From Pseudomonas sp. GM74 (GTDB lineage Bacteria > Pseudomonadota > Gammaproteobacteria > Pseudomonadales > Pseudomonadaceae), in assembly GCF_000282455.1 (NCBI RefSeq), contig NZ_AKJG01000003.1, forward strand, positions 150,046 to 214,045: DNA of 64,000 nucleotides, written 5' to 3'. A program made the position numbers and the translations under genes. The notes beneath the pieces are model-generated. The model saw only the letters and a program-made list of their open reading frames with translations, ran no database searches and had not been told where the DNA came from. Positions 28,298 to 37,846 of this stretch are shown here, piece after piece. How positions within the stretch are numbered: the stretch's first letter is position 1; every line of letters begins with the position of its first letter.

Positions 28298-28779
28298 CAA
28301 GCCCCCTGACAACCCGAGCAGAGACCGACCACTTCGACGGTCTGGCCTTCGACGACAAACCCGACATCCCGAGCGCTGGCGATGATCGCGTCGCTGATGG
28401 ATTTTTGCTCAAGCTCGATCGCGGCGTGGCACACACGGCAGATCAGGAACTGACCCTGGTGAGCATGTTCCGGGTGATTGCAGCCAATGAAGGCGTTGAG
28501 CGAGGAAATCCGATGGACCAGGCCGTTTTCCAGCAGGAAATCCAGCGCGCGGTACACCGTCGGCGGCGCGGCGCGGCGACCGTCCTGCTCGCTGAGGACG
28601 GCGAGAATGTCGTAGGCACCCAGCGGCTTGTGGCTTTGCCACACCAGTTCCAGCACCCGCCGGCGCAACGCGGTCAGGCGCAGGCCTTGACGTGCGCACA
28701 GGGCATCGGCCTCGGACAAAGCGCTGTGAACGCAATGTGAGTGGTCGTGGGGACGGCTGGCGATCGGTGTTTTTAGCAT
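28297..28779 (-). CDS. zur: Zinc uptake regulator Zur (Fur family)
   Basis: The regulator has 160 residues. It has an N-terminal HDHSHCVH stretch, a winged-helix domain ([36 protein letters not shown]), and a C-terminal metal domain with CRVCH and CSGCQ pairs for structural zinc. It represses zinc uptake genes when zinc is replete. It is divergent from znuA and co-transcribed with znuCB. In P. aeruginosa the gene is also called np20. Confidence 0.94.
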
Positions 28780-28800
28780 GAGCGGCGACGAGGTTTGTGA

Positions 28801-28823
28801 GAGACGTTATTATGTTACCCGTT
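28801..28823. promoter_or_regulatory. Candidate Zur box between zur and znuA
   Basis: The 23 bp starting GAGACGTTATTATGTTAC match about 13 positions of the gammaproteobacterial Zur consensus (GTTATA-N-TATAAC core). It is the only such match in the 66-bp divergent promoter region, so it could control both directions. Confidence 0.5.
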
Positions 28824-28845
28824 CTCGCCTCTTCGAGTGGTCATC

Positions 28846-29766
28846 GTGTCCCGACTTTTTTCTGTTTTTGTCGCATTTATCGCAAGTTTTCTGCTGATCG
28901 GTTCGGCGCAGGCCGAGGTCAAGGTCCTTACCAGCATCAAGCCTCTGCAATTGATCGCCGCGGCGGTGCAGGACGGCGTGGCGATCCCCGAGGTTTTGCT
29001 GCCACCGGGTGCCTCGCCGCATAACTATGCGTTGCGCCCTTCCGACGTGCGCAAGGTGCAATCGGTGGACCTGTTGTACTGGATCAGTCCGGACATGGAA
29101 GGCTTCCTGCCACGGGTGCTCAATGGTCGTACGTTGCCCAACGTCGCCGTGCAGGATTTGCCGGGCATGAAACTTCGCCGCTTTGCCGAAGATAGCCACT
29201 CCCACGCTGAAGAAGCCGACGAACATGACCACGATCACCGTCCGGGCAGCCTGGATGCGCACCTGTGGCTGTCGCCGGTCAACGCCCGGGTCATCGCCAC
29301 GAAAATGGCGGCTGACCTGAGTGCCGCCGATCCTGACAATGCCGCGCGCTATCAGAGCAATCTGAAAGCCTTCGACGAGCGTCTCGATGCACTGGATGCG
29401 CGTCTGAAGAAACGCCTGGCCGATGTTCAAGGCAAGCCCTACTTCGTGTTCCACGAAGCTTTCGACTACTTCGAAGACGCCTACGGCCTCAAGCACGTGG
29501 GTGTGTTCAGCGTCGCGGCCGAAGTCCAACCCGGTGCGCAGCATGTCGCGGCAATGCGCGCGCGATTGCAGGAAGTCGGCAAGACCTGCGTGTTCAGCGA
29601 ACCGCCGCTGCGGCCGCGCCTGGCGGAAACCCTGGTGGCGGGTTTACCGGTGAAGCTGGCTGAGCTGGATGCGCTGGGCGGGTATACGCCAGCGACCGCT
29701 CAGGGCTATGAGCAGGTGTTGGAGAAACTGGGGAATGATCTGGCGGGGTGTCTGGAGTCGTTGTAA
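28846..29766 (+). CDS. znuA: Zinc ABC transporter substrate-binding protein
   Basis: GTG 28846 is preferred over GTG 28837 because GAGTGG lies 6 bp upstream. The 306-residue product starts MSRLFSVFVAFIASFLLIG with cleavage after SAQA. Features of ZnuA are the metal histidine in PPGASPHNYALRPSD, a His/Asp-rich loop (HSHAEEADEHDHDH, near residue 120), LDAHLWLSPVNA, and FHEAFDYFEDAYGL. It binds periplasmic zinc for ZnuBC. Confidence 0.93.
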   Translation: MSRLFSVFVAFIASFLLIGSAQAEVKVLTSIKPLQLIAAAVQDGVAIPEVLLPPGASPHNYALRPSDVRKVQSVDLLYWISPDMEGFLPRVLNGRTLPNVAVQDLPGMKLRRFAEDSHSHAEEADEHDHDHRPGSLDAHLWLSPVNARVIATKMAADLSAADPDNAARYQSNLKAFDERLDALDARLKKRLADVQGKPYFVFHEAFDYFEDAYGLKHVGVFSVAAEVQPGAQHVAAMRARLQEVGKTCVFSEPPLRPRLAETLVAGLPVKLAELDALGGYTPATAQGYEQVLEKLGNDLAGCLESL

Positions 29767-29780
29767 TCGACACCAGACCT

Positions 29781-29808
29781 GTGGTGAGGGGGCAAGCCCC
29801 CTCACCAC
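29781..29808. repeat. Single perfect REP-type hairpin
   Basis: GTGGTGAGGGGG (29781-29792) pairs exactly with CCCCCTCACCAC (29797-29808) around CAAG. It is a different REP subtype from the GTGGGAGCGG family. It lies between the convergent znuA and thrB stops and could act as a terminator. Confidence 0.85.
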
Positions 29809-29811
29809 AAT

Positions 29812-30762
29812 TTAAAGGGCGAAAGGCAACGGCGTATTGACCGTCTGCCGCTGCGCCAGGCGCAACTGGAACTCCATCGGATCGTGAATCAACACATCCT
29901 GCCCGGCGAACGCCTGCGCCGCGATCAGACGTGACAACCAGAACCGTACGCAAGCCACCCGCAGCATGGTCGGCCACAGCTCGGCTTCGGCAGCGGTGAA
30001 CGGTCGCAAGGCCGCGTAAGCGCCCAACAAGGCCCGCGCTCGCGGTCCATCGATCACGCCATCGTCGTCCGAGCACCAGTCGTTCAAGGCAATCGCCACG
30101 TCGTAGAGCATCGGCCCGGAGCAGGCGTTGTAGAAATCGATCAGCCCGGTCAGGTGCGTGCCTTCGAACATTGCGTTGTCGCGGAACAGGTCGGCGTGAA
30201 TGTTCGCTCGCGGCAGTGCCAGGATTTTTTCTTTCTGCCGGGTGATTTCTTCAAGCGCCCGTTGCAGCAAGTCTTTCTGTTCGGCACCGAGGTGCGACAA
30301 AAACTGCGTACCCTCTTCCAGCATCCAGTCCAGGCCACGATCGGTTTTGCGTTTGATCATATTGGCCTGGGTCGCCAGGTGCAGATGGCCGAGCAACTCG
30401 CCCACCTGCGCGCAATGTTGCGCGTTGGCTTGCTTGATGTGCTTGCCGGCCAGGCGCGGTTGCAGCAACGCAGGTTTTCCCGCCAGTTCGCGCAAGGCCA
30501 CGCCGTCGGTGGTGCGCAAGGCGTACGGCACCGGCAGGTCGGCGCCGTGCAGCACGTCGAGCAGTTCGATGAAGAACGGCATTTCCTGAACCGGGCCGCG
30601 CTCGACAAGGGTCAGGACAAACTCGCCCTGCTCCAGGCTGATAAAGAAGTTGGTGTTTTCGCTACCGGCGGCAATCCCCTGGAAATCAAGCAGGCGGCCG
30701 AGGCCATAAGGGGCGAGAAAAGCTTCCAGCTCGGGCCGAGCCAGGGGGGTGAACACAGACAT
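29812..30762 (-). CDS. thrB: Homoserine kinase (ThrB, APH-fold)
   Basis: The protein has 316 residues of the aminoglycoside-phosphotransferase fold, with the catalytic NIHADLFRDNAMFE (HxDxxxxN) near residue 195 and DFYNACSGPMLYDVAIALNDW downstream. This is the Pseudomonas-type ThrB, unrelated to the GHMP-kinase ThrB of E. coli. It phosphorylates homoserine in threonine synthesis. It is preceded on the minus strand by the DUF2782 gene. Confidence 0.92.
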   Translation of the reverse strand: MSVFTPLARPELEAFLAPYGLGRLLDFQGIAAGSENTNFFISLEQGEFVLTLVERGPVQEMPFFIELLDVLHGADLPVPYALRTTDGVALRELAGKPALLQPRLAGKHIKQANAQHCAQVGELLGHLHLATQANMIKRKTDRGLDWMLEEGTQFLSHLGAEQKDLLQRALEEITRQKEKILALPRANIHADLFRDNAMFEGTHLTGLIDFYNACSGPMLYDVAIALNDWCSDDDGVIDGPRARALLGAYAALRPFTAAEAELWPTMLRVACVRFWLSRLIAAQAFAGQDVLIHDPMEFQLRLAQRQTVNTPLPFAL

Positions 30763-30822
30763 TTTTAAACTGCCAGTACGGGCGCCGCTGTTGAGCCAGC
30801 GCCGATTAAAGTTAAGGACGAC

Positions 30823-31110
30823 TTACCACTTAAAAATTTCCCACGCCGGAATCAGCATATCCGGGTAATCAGAGCGGATGAAGTTACCTTCTGATCCGTC
30901 GGCGCGTACCAGGAAATACGGCTTGCCGCCTTTGGGCGTGACTTTGATCGCATACAGGAAGCCGTTTTGGCGGTATTCCTGGATGAGTTTGTCCCCTTCC
31001 GTGCGGATCGTGACTTCTGGCTCCGGTGTCGGCGCATCGTCCGCCGCCATGACGGCCAATGGGGCGATTGCAAACAAGCCAGCCAGCAACAGGCGATTTA
31101 GTGTGCGCAT
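30823..31110 (-). CDS. DUF2782 periplasmic protein
   Basis: This 95-residue protein has a signal peptide (MRTLNRLLLAGLFAIAPLAVMA) followed by a compact domain with VTIRTEGDKLIQEYRQNGF and PYFLVRADGSEGNFIR, the DUF2782 pattern. The function is unknown. It is divergent from polA (75 bp) and lies 60 bp upstream of thrB on the same strand. Confidence 0.85.
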   Translation of the reverse strand: MRTLNRLLLAGLFAIAPLAVMAADDAPTPEPEVTIRTEGDKLIQEYRQNGFLYAIKVTPKGGKPYFLVRADGSEGNFIRSDYPDMLIPAWEIFKW

Positions 31111-31184
31111 GATAACCTTGTCCCTTTGTCGTCAACGGTCCCGCTATTCTAGCGCCGGACCCGCCGAAAAGGTTGATCCTGCTC

Positions 31185-33989
31185 ATGAGCCAAGCCCCCC
31201 TCGTCCTGGTGGACGGTTCTTCTTACCTGTACCGCGCCTTTCACGCGCTGCCACCGCTGACCACGTCCAAAGGCCTGCCGACCGGTGCGGTCAAGGGCGT
31301 GTTGAACATGCTCAAGAGCCTGCGCAAACAATATCCGAATAGTCCGTTCGCCGTGGTGTTCGACGCCAAGGGTGGGACTTTTCGCGATGACATGTACGCC
31401 GAATACAAGGCCAACCGTCCGAGCATGCCTGACGACATGCGCGTGCAGATCGAGCCGCTGCACCAGAGCGTGATCGCCCTGGGCTTCCCGCTACTGTGCG
31501 TCGAAGGCGTCGAGGCCGATGACGTGATCGGCACCCTGGCCCGCAGCAGCGCGGCGGCGGATCGTCCGGTGATCATCTCCACCGGTGACAAGGACATGGC
31601 GCAACTGGTCGACGGTCACATTACCTTGGTCAATACCATGACCGGTAGCAGCATGGACGTGGAGGGCGTGAAGGAGAAATTCGGCGTCGCTCCGGAGCAG
31701 ATCATCGATTATCTGGCGCTCATGGGCGATTCTTCCGACAACATCCCGGGCGTTCCGGGCATCGGTCCGAAGACGGCTTCCGGCCTGCTGGTCGGTGTGA
31801 ACGGCGGCCTGACCGAGCTCTATGCGCAACTCGACATCGTGCCGACCCTGCCGATTCGTGGCGCCAAGACCCTGCCGGCCAAGCTCGAAGAGCACAAGGA
31901 AATGGCCTTCCTTTCCTATCAGCTGGCGACCATCAAGGTCGACGTGCCGCTGGACGTTGGGCTCGACGACTTGCAAATGGGTCCTGAAGATCCGGCAAAA
32001 CTCTACGAGCTTTACAGCCTGCTGGAGTTCAAGAGCTGGCTGAACGATCTTGATCGCGATGCCAAACGCCTGGAACTGAGCGCTGCCGCCGAGCCTGCAC
32101 CAGCCGTCGATCTGTTCAGCGAACCAGAGGCCGAAGCACCGGCCGCCGCTGCTGAAGCCGCCTATGAAACCATCCTCGATCAGGCGCGGTTCGATGCCTG
32201 GCTGGAAAAGCTGAACAACGCCAAGCTGTTTGCCTTCGACACCGAAACCACCGGCATCGACGCGCAGCAGGCGCAACTGGTGGGGCTGTCGTTCGCGGTT
32301 CAGGCCAACGAAGCGGCCTACATCCCGTTGACCCATTCCTACATCGGCGTGCCGCAGCAACTGGACCGCGACACGGTCCTGCGCGCGCTCAAGCCGATTC
32401 TGGAGGACCCGGACAAGCTCAAGGTCGGCCAGCACGCCAAGTTCGACATGAACATCCTGGCCAACTGCGCCATCGGCGGCGATCAGGACAACGGCATTAC
32501 CGTGCGTGGCATCGCCTTCGACACCATGCTTGAGTCCTACGTGCTCAACTCCACGGCCACCCGCCATGACATGGACAGCCTGGCGCAGAAGTATCTGGAC
32601 CACACCACGGTGAGTTTCCAGGACATCGCCGGCAAAGGCGTGAAGCAGCTGACGTTCGATCAGATCGCCCTGGAGCAGGCCGGGCCTTACGCCGCCGAAG
32701 ATGCGGATATCACCTTGCGCTTGCACCATGCCCTGTTCGAAAAGCTCTCGGCCATTCCGAGCCTGGCCAGCGTGCTGACCGACATCGAAATCCCGTTGGT
32801 GCCGGTATTGGCGCGTATCGAGCGCCAGGGCGCATTCGTCGACGCCGCCTTGCTAGGCGTGCAAAGCATCGAACTGGGCGACAAGATGGTGGCGCTGGAG
32901 CGTGAAGCCTTCGAGATTGCCGGCGAGGAATTCAACCTCGGTTCGCCCAAGCAACTTGGCGTGATCCTCTACGAGAAGCTCGGCCTGCCGGTGTTGAAGA
33001 AAACCGCCAAGGGTCAGCCGTCCACTGCCGAAGAAGTGCTGGCCAAACTGGCAGAAGACGACTATCGGTTGCCGAAAGTGCTCATGGAATACCGTTCCAT
33101 GAGCAAGCTGAAAAGCACCTACACCGACCGTCTGCCGGAACAGATCAACCCGCGTACCGGGCGGATCCATACCTCGTATCACCAGGCGGTGGCGTCCACC
33201 GGGCGGCTGTCCTCCAGTGATCCGAACCTGCAGAACATCCCGGTGCGCACCGCCGAAGGGCGTCGCATCCGCCAGGCCTTCGTGGCTCCAGCCGGTTACA
33301 AGCTGCTGGCGGCGGACTATTCGCAGATCGAACTGCGGATCATGGCGCACCTGTCCCGGGATGAAGGGCTGATGAACGCCTTCCGCCACAATCTGGACGT
33401 ACACACCGCGACCGCCGCCGAAGTGTTCAAGGTCGAACTGGCCGATGTGACCTCCAACCAGCGCCGCAGTGCCAAGGCAATCAACTTCGGCCTGATCTAC
33501 GGCATGGGCGCGCAGAAGCTCGGCAAGGACATCGGCGTCGACACCAAGACCGCCAAGGCCTACATCGATACCTACTTCGCCCGGTACCCCGGTGTTCGTC
33601 AGTACATGGACCGCACGCGTGCCCAGGCCGCCGAACAAGGTTATGTCGAGACGTTCTTCGGCCGTCGCCTGTACCTGCCGGACATCAACTCCAACAAGCC
33701 GCAAGAGCGCGCCGCCGCCGAACGCACGGCGATCAACGCACCGATGCAAGGCACCGCGGCGGACATCATCAAAAAAGCCATGGTCGCGGTGGATAACTGG
33801 CTGACCGCGTCGGGCCTCGACGCCAAAGTCATCTTGCAGGTGCACGATGAACTGGTGCTCGAGGTGCGTGAAGACCTGGTCGACCAGGTTCGCGATGAAA
33901 TTCGCGTGCACATGAGCGAAGCAGCGAAACTTGACGTGCCGTTGCTGGTCGAAGTGGGTATTGGAAATAACTGGGATGAGGCTCACTGA
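31185..33989 (+). CDS. polA: DNA polymerase I
   Basis: ATG 31185 gives 934 residues starting [19 protein letters not shown], the usual PolA N-terminus. All three domains are present: 5'-3' exonuclease (about 1-290), proofreading exonuclease (FDTETTGID near residue 350), and polymerase (motif [10 protein letters not shown] near 711, O-helix [16 protein letters not shown], motif [10 protein letters not shown] near 885). It handles Okazaki-fragment maturation and repair synthesis. The ErsA sRNA gene follows. Confidence 0.97.
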   Translation: MSQAPLVLVDGSSYLYRAFHALPPLTTSKGLPTGAVKGVLNMLKSLRKQYPNSPFAVVFDAKGGTFRDDMYAEYKANRPSMPDDMRVQIEPLHQSVIALGFPLLCVEGVEADDVIGTLARSSAAADRPVIISTGDKDMAQLVDGHITLVNTMTGSSMDVEGVKEKFGVAPEQIIDYLALMGDSSDNIPGVPGIGPKTASGLLVGVNGGLTELYAQLDIVPTLPIRGAKTLPAKLEEHKEMAFLSYQLATIKVDVPLDVGLDDLQMGPEDPAKLYELYSLLEFKSWLNDLDRDAKRLELSAAAEPAPAVDLFSEPEAEAPAAAAEAAYETILDQARFDAWLEKLNNAKLFAFDTETTGIDAQQAQLVGLSFAVQANEAAYIPLTHSYIGVPQQLDRDTVLRALKPILEDPDKLKVGQHAKFDMNILANCAIGGDQDNGITVRGIAFDTMLESYVLNSTATRHDMDSLAQKYLDHTTVSFQDIAGKGVKQLTFDQIALEQAGPYAAEDADITLRLHHALFEKLSAIPSLASVLTDIEIPLVPVLARIERQGAFVDAALLGVQSIELGDKMVALEREAFEIAGEEFNLGSPKQLGVILYEKLGLPVLKKTAKGQPSTAEEVLAKLAEDDYRLPKVLMEYRSMSKLKSTYTDRLPEQINPRTGRIHTSYHQAVASTGRLSSSDPNLQNIPVRTAEGRRIRQAFVAPAGYKLLAADYSQIELRIMAHLSRDEGLMNAFRHNLDVHTATAAEVFKVELADVTSNQRRSAKAINFGLIYGMGAQKLGKDIGVDTKTAKAYIDTYFARYPGVRQYMDRTRAQAAEQGYVETFFGRRLYLPDINSNKPQERAAAERTAINAPMQGTAADIIKKAMVAVDNWLTASGLDAKVILQVHDELVLEVREDLVDQVRDEIRVHMSEAAKLDVPLLVEVGIGNNWDEAH

Positions 33990-34004
33990 GCCCCCTGAAA
34001 AGAC

Positions 34005-34037
34005 CTTTTCTGCTGCGGCATAGTGCCGCGGCAGAAG
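34005..34037 (+). terminator. Hairpin after polA
   Basis: CTGCTGCGGCA pairs with TGCCGCGGCAG (one G-T wobble) around TAG, 20 bp past the polA stop. No T-run follows, so termination or mRNA stabilisation are both possible. Confidence 0.45.
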
Positions 34038-34099
34038 GGCGCAAACAGCTTGGTCCGGAAGGCGATCAGAGTTATTTCAACGCTATTTGAAAAAAATCT

Positions 34100-34128
34100 G
34101 AACTAATCTTGCACACCACCACTCAGAG
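34100..34128 (+). promoter_or_regulatory. Candidate AlgU (sigma-22) promoter of ersA
   Basis: GAACTA (34100-34105), a 17-bp spacer and TCAGAG (34123-34128) match the AlgU/RpoE pattern GAACTT-N16/17-TCnnA. A start 5-7 bp downstream would give a transcript of about 132 nt to the end of the T-run. Confidence 0.65.
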
Positions 34129-34133
34129 TTACT

Positions 34134-34265
34134 GAATGGCTGGTGAAGCCCTTCGATGCTCCTATGTTGTGTTAAGTGTTGGCAGATATCTGGACCCCGC
34201 CCTAGCGGTCTAGAGCTTGAACCCCGGAACTTCTCCCTCCCCATATGAAGTCCGGGGTTTTTTTT
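34134..34265 (+). ncRNA. ersA: ErsA small RNA
   Basis: It lies between polA and engB, the established locus of ErsA in Pseudomonas. The predicted length from promoter to terminator is 132 nt, the size I recall for P. aeruginosa ErsA. It ends in a strong intrinsic terminator with a C/U-rich loop (TTCTCCCTCCCCATATG) suited to pairing with G-rich ribosome-binding sites. ErsA is an Hfq-dependent regulator of envelope and biofilm genes in P. aeruginosa. The 5' end is inferred. Confidence 0.85.
34222..34265 (+). terminator. Terminator of ErsA
   Basis: The stem CCCCGGAACTT (34222-34232) pairs with AAGTCCGGGG (34248-34257) with one bulged base, followed by eight T. Confidence 0.88.
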
Positions 34266-34309
34266 GCCTGCAGAAAGCTGTCTGGAGTGCCCAGACAGCT
34301 TTCGCAGCC

Positions 34310-34954
34310 TTACTGGGCTTCTACCTCGACACCCTTGTCCGCCAGCTCCATCCAGCCTGCCAGTACGGTATAGGCATCTTCCAGGCCCATGCGTTTGGGG
34401 GCCGAAAACAGCTGGATTGTCACCAGATCACCCCAGCCCTTGCGGATTTCCGACTGAACCTTGAGCAGCGTGTTCTTGGCCGCGCCATAAGTCAGCTTGT
34501 CCGCTTTGGTCAGCAGAATGTGCATCGGCATGCCTGCGGCCACGGCCCAGTCGAGCATCAGCAGGTCGAAATCGGTCATCGGATGGCGGATGTCCATCAT
34601 CAGGATCAGACCTTTCAAACTCTCGCGACCACCCAGATATGCCTCCAGGTGACGCTGCCAGTGTTGCTTGAGCGGGATCGGTACTTTTGCATAACCGTAG
34701 CCCGGCAGGTCGACCAGACGGCGTTCATCGTCTAGCTTGAAGAAATTCAACAGTTGCGTGCGCCCCGGGGTTTTCGAGGTGCGCGCCAGGCTGGCGTGGG
34801 TCAGGGTGTTCAGGGCACTCGACTTGCCGGCGTTGGAACGCCCGGCGAAGGCGACTTCGAAGCCCTCGTCATCCGGACATTGGTCGACTTTGGCGGCGCT
34901 GAGCATGAAGGTGGACTGTTGGCACAGACCGAGGATGGGATTCTTGAGTTGCAT
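34310..34954 (-). CDS. engB: Ribosome biogenesis GTPase EngB/YihA
   Basis: ATG 34954 gives 214 residues starting [14 protein letters not shown]; the frame open to 35080 has no family match upstream. GTPase motifs are G1 [10 protein letters not shown]2 near [11 protein letters not shown]3 DLPGYGYA and G4 TKAD. YihA/YsxC GTPases assist 50S subunit assembly. It is convergent with ersA and divergent from the cytochrome genes. Confidence 0.93.
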   Translation of the reverse strand: MQLKNPILGLCQQSTFMLSAAKVDQCPDDEGFEVAFAGRSNAGKSSALNTLTHASLARTSKTPGRTQLLNFFKLDDERRLVDLPGYGYAKVPIPLKQHWQRHLEAYLGGRESLKGLILMMDIRHPMTDFDLLMLDWAVAAGMPMHILLTKADKLTYGAAKNTLLKVQSEIRKGWGDLVTIQLFSAPKRMGLEDAYTVLAGWMELADKGVEVEAQ

Positions 34955-35145
34955 GGGATTTCCGATGTGGGCGGCGCCAGGAATGGGTGCGGCAAGCAGT
35001 GTCGCTTCCGTTTCAGTGACGCCAGTATATAATGCCGCAGATTTTGTGTGCGCTTTGTCCCAGCGTAGGATGAAGTTCACGAGAGCGACAGACCTTGATT
35101 GCGCACTAGAACGCAGCTCGCTCTCAACCCTGAAAAGGTCGTTTT

Positions 35146-35436
35146 ATGACGAAATGGCTGCTAGCTGCCGGTGTATTGATGCCGCTTTACAGCGCTCAGG
35201 CTACACAGGATCCGGAAGCTGTGTACAACCGTGTTTGTGGTGCCTGTCATTCCGGCCAACTCCCCATGGCGCCGAAAAAAGGCGATCAGGAAGCTTGGAC
35301 GCCGAGGTTGGCGAAAGGTATGGAGACGCTGGTGCAACACGTGACCCAGGGTTTCAAGGCGATGCCGCCGCGTGGTTTGTGCATGGACTGCAGTGCCGAG
35401 GATTACCAAGCCATCATCCTTTGGATGAGCGAGTAA
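35146..35436 (+). CDS. Cytochrome c5-like monoheme cytochrome
   Basis: The protein has 96 residues, with a signal peptide (ending YSAQA) and one heme site CGACH near residue 31. A distal Met is in KAMPPRG, and GLCMDC carries the extra cysteine pair of cytochrome c5. It is a periplasmic electron carrier, a likely donor to terminal oxidases. It is 45 bp upstream of the diheme cytochrome c4 gene, so probably co-transcribed. Confidence 0.9.
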   Translation: MTKWLLAAGVLMPLYSAQATQDPEAVYNRVCGACHSGQLPMAPKKGDQEAWTPRLAKGMETLVQHVTQGFKAMPPRGLCMDCSAEDYQAIILWMSE

Positions 35437-35481
35437 GCCCGGTCCATAACTCTTAACCCTTAGCCGTAGTTGGATTAGCTG

Positions 35482-36111
35482 ATGAAGAAATTGATCGTGA
35501 GTCTGCTGTTGACCGTGGGCATCTCCGGCATGGCCCATGCTGCAGGTGAGGCAGTACAACCGGGTGATGCAAAAGCCGGCCAGGCCAAAGCCGCCGTCTG
35601 TGGCGCCTGCCACGGCCCGGATGGCAACAGCATGGCGCCAAACTTTCCAAAACTGGCGGGTCAGGGTGAACGCTACCTGACCAAGCAATTGCACGACATC
35701 AAGTCGGGCAAGCGCACCGTTCTGGAGATGACCGGCCTGCTGACCAACCTGAGCGATCAGGACCTGGCGGACATCTCCGCCTACTTCGCCAGCCAGAAAG
35801 GCAGCGTCGGAGCCGCCGATCCAAAGATCGTCGCTCGCGGTGAAGCCCTGTTCCGTGGTGGTGACCTGGCCAAGGGCCTGCCATCCTGCACCGGTTGCCA
35901 CTCCCCAAATGGCGCAGGTAACGCGGCTGCCGGTTTCCCGCACCTGGGTGGCCAGCACGCTCAATACGTCGGCAAGCAACTGGTCGATTTCCGCAAGGAA
36001 GAAGGCGGCCGTACCAACGACGGCGATACCAAGCCCATGCAGACCATTGCCAAGAAGCTGAGCGACGAAGACATCGCCGCGGTGTCCAGCTACATTCAAG
36101 GCCTGCACTAA
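35482..36111 (+). CDS. Diheme cytochrome c4
   Basis: The protein has 209 residues, with a signal peptide (ending MAHA) and two similar heme domains: CGACHGPDG near residue 40 and CTGCHSPNG near 136. Distal methionines are in the NSMAPNFPKLAGQGE and KPMQTIAKKL regions. Cytochrome c4 is a periplasmic, often membrane-associated electron carrier to oxidases. It follows the cytochrome c5-like gene. Confidence 0.94.
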   Translation: MKKLIVSLLLTVGISGMAHAAGEAVQPGDAKAGQAKAAVCGACHGPDGNSMAPNFPKLAGQGERYLTKQLHDIKSGKRTVLEMTGLLTNLSDQDLADISAYFASQKGSVGAADPKIVARGEALFRGGDLAKGLPSCTGCHSPNGAGNAAAGFPHLGGQHAQYVGKQLVDFRKEEGGRTNDGDTKPMQTIAKKLSDEDIAAVSSYIQGLH

Positions 36112-36189
36112 GGCTGGCGGATCGGGCGTTGAACGGGGTGCTTATCACCTGCAACGTTAACGCTCGATTAATCCGTTGCAACGAGTATA

Positions 36190-36217
36190 AAAAGGGTGGC
36201 TTTGGCCGCCCTTTTTT
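36190..36217 (+). terminator. Intrinsic terminator after cytochrome c4
   Basis: AAAGGGTGGC pairs with GCCGCCCTTT (one wobble) around TTTG, followed by a T-run. Confidence 0.85.
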
Positions 36218-36311
36218 GTGGCCGCTGCCGTTACACTACAGAACTCAAGCCCGCCAGGACCTGTCTGATAACAGGTCGCGCGAGGCGAAAAAAATTGTCC
36301 AGGAGTAAAGC

Positions 36312-36953
36312 ATGCGTAATCTGATCATCAGCGCCGTTTTTGCCGCTGCCAGCCTGTTCGGCATGACTGCCCAGGCCGCTGACGCCCCCGCCGCACCTTA
36401 TGTCGAACTGAGCAACCCGGTTCCGGTTGCCGTGCCTGGCAAGATCGAAGTGGTAGAGCTGTTCTGGTACGGCTGCCCGCATTGCTACGCCTTCGAGCCA
36501 GTGATCAATCCGTGGGTCGAGAAGCTGCCTTCGGACGTGAACTTCGTGCGCATTCCAGCCATGTTCGGTGGCCCGTGGGACGCTCACGGTCAGATGTTCC
36601 TGACCCTTGAAGCCATGGGTGTCGAGCACAACGTTCACGCCGCGGTGTTCAACGCGATTCAGAAAGAACACAAGAAACTGACCGACAAGGATGACATGGC
36701 CGACTTCCTCGCTACCCAAGGCGTGGACAAGGACAAGTTCCTCGCGACTTTCGACTCTTTCGCTATCAAAGGTCAGATCGTCAAGGCTCGTGAACTGGCC
36801 AAGAAGTATGAAATCTCCGGCGTTCCAACCATGATCGTCAACGGCAAGTACCGTTTTGACGTGGGTTCCGCCGGCGGTGCCGAACAGGCCCTGCAACTGG
36901 CCGACAAACTGATCGACAAAGAGCGAGCGGCTAACAAGGCTGCCGCCAACTAA
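36312..36953 (+). CDS. dsbA: Thiol:disulfide interchange protein DsbA
   Basis: The protein has 213 residues, with a signal peptide (ending GMTAQA). The thioredoxin-type active site CPHC lies in FWYGCPHCYAFEP (about residues 56-59), and the cis-proline loop is SGVPTMIVNGKY. It oxidises cysteines in exported proteins. GGAG precedes ATG 36312. The EEP hydrolase gene begins 14 bp after its stop. Confidence 0.95.
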   Translation: MRNLIISAVFAAASLFGMTAQAADAPAAPYVELSNPVPVAVPGKIEVVELFWYGCPHCYAFEPVINPWVEKLPSDVNFVRIPAMFGGPWDAHGQMFLTLEAMGVEHNVHAAVFNAIQKEHKKLTDKDDMADFLATQGVDKDKFLATFDSFAIKGQIVKARELAKKYEISGVPTMIVNGKYRFDVGSAGGAEQALQLADKLIDKERAANKAAAN

Positions 36954-36967
36954 GGGCAGTCACTGCC

Positions 36968-37846
36968 ATGCGCCGATGGGGTACTGAACGCATCGTTGGC
37001 CTGCATCATCCGCGGGTCAACGAGCATCATCTGGAGTCCACGGGCCTGCCCGCAGACAGCCGTCTGCGCTTGCTCAGTTTCAATATCCAGGTCGGCATCA
37101 GTACCGAGCGCTATCGGCATTACCTGACCCGGGGCTGGCAACATCTGTTACCGCACACCGGGCGTGCCGACAACCTGCAGAAAATCGGCAATCTGCTGGG
37201 CGACTTCGATCTGGTCGCCCTGCAGGAAGCCGATGGCGGTAGCCTGCGATCAGGCTATGTCAATCAGGTCGAACACCTGGCCCAGCTCGGCGCCTTTCCC
37301 TACTGGTATCAACAACTCAATCGCAATCTCGGTCGTCTGGCCCAGCACAGCAATGGCGTGCTCAGCCGATTGCGTCCGTGGGCAATTGAAGATCATCCGT
37401 TGCCGGGGCCAAAAGGGCGCGGAGCCATTCTGATACGGTTCGGCGAAGGCCCGGAAGCGCTGGTGGTGGTCATGATGCACCTGGCGTTGGGCGCCCGGGC
37501 GCGCAGCCTGCAACTGGCCTACATCCGCGAGTTGGTTGGCGACTACAAGCACCAGGTGCTGATGGGCGACATGAACACCCATGCCAGTGACCTGCTGCAA
37601 CATTCCCCGTTGCGCGACCTCGGCCTGCTCGCGCCGCAGCTGGAAGCGACGTTTCCCAGCTGGCGCCCACAGCGCTGCCTGGACCATATCCTGCTGAGCC
37701 CGAGCCTGACCCTGGAAAAGGTCGAGGTGCTGGCGCAGCCCATTTCCGATCACCTGCCGGTCGCGGTAGAGATTCGTTTGCCGGGTTCGCTCACGGCCGA
37801 TGCATTGCCCGCGTTGAGTCCTGCCCCTCGCGGAACGCCTGAATGA
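36968..37846 (+). CDS. Endonuclease/exonuclease/phosphatase (EEP) family protein
   Basis: The protein has 292 residues without a signal peptide. The EEP catalytic set is visible: RLLSFNIQVG (Asn), VALQEADGG (Glu), MGDMNTH (Asp/Asn) and ISDHLPV (Asp-His). Members hydrolyse phosphodiester or phosphomonoester bonds in nucleic acids, lipids or other substrates, so the substrate here is open. The stop overlaps the GGDEF gene by ATGA. Confidence 0.85.
   Translation: MRRWGTERIVGLHHPRVNEHHLESTGLPADSRLRLLSFNIQVGISTERYRHYLTRGWQHLLPHTGRADNLQKIGNLLGDFDLVALQEADGGSLRSGYVNQVEHLAQLGAFPYWYQQLNRNLGRLAQHSNGVLSRLRPWAIEDHPLPGPKGRGAILIRFGEGPEALVVVMMHLALGARARSLQLAYIRELVGDYKHQVLMGDMNTHASDLLQHSPLRDLGLLAPQLEATFPSWRPQRCLDHILLSPSLTLEKVEVLAQPISDHLPVAVEIRLPGSLTADALPALSPAPRGTPE

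Noticed and set aside
34217..34735. Plus-strand frame across the ErsA terminator and engB
   Set aside because: It overlaps the terminator stem and a certain minus-strand GTPase gene.
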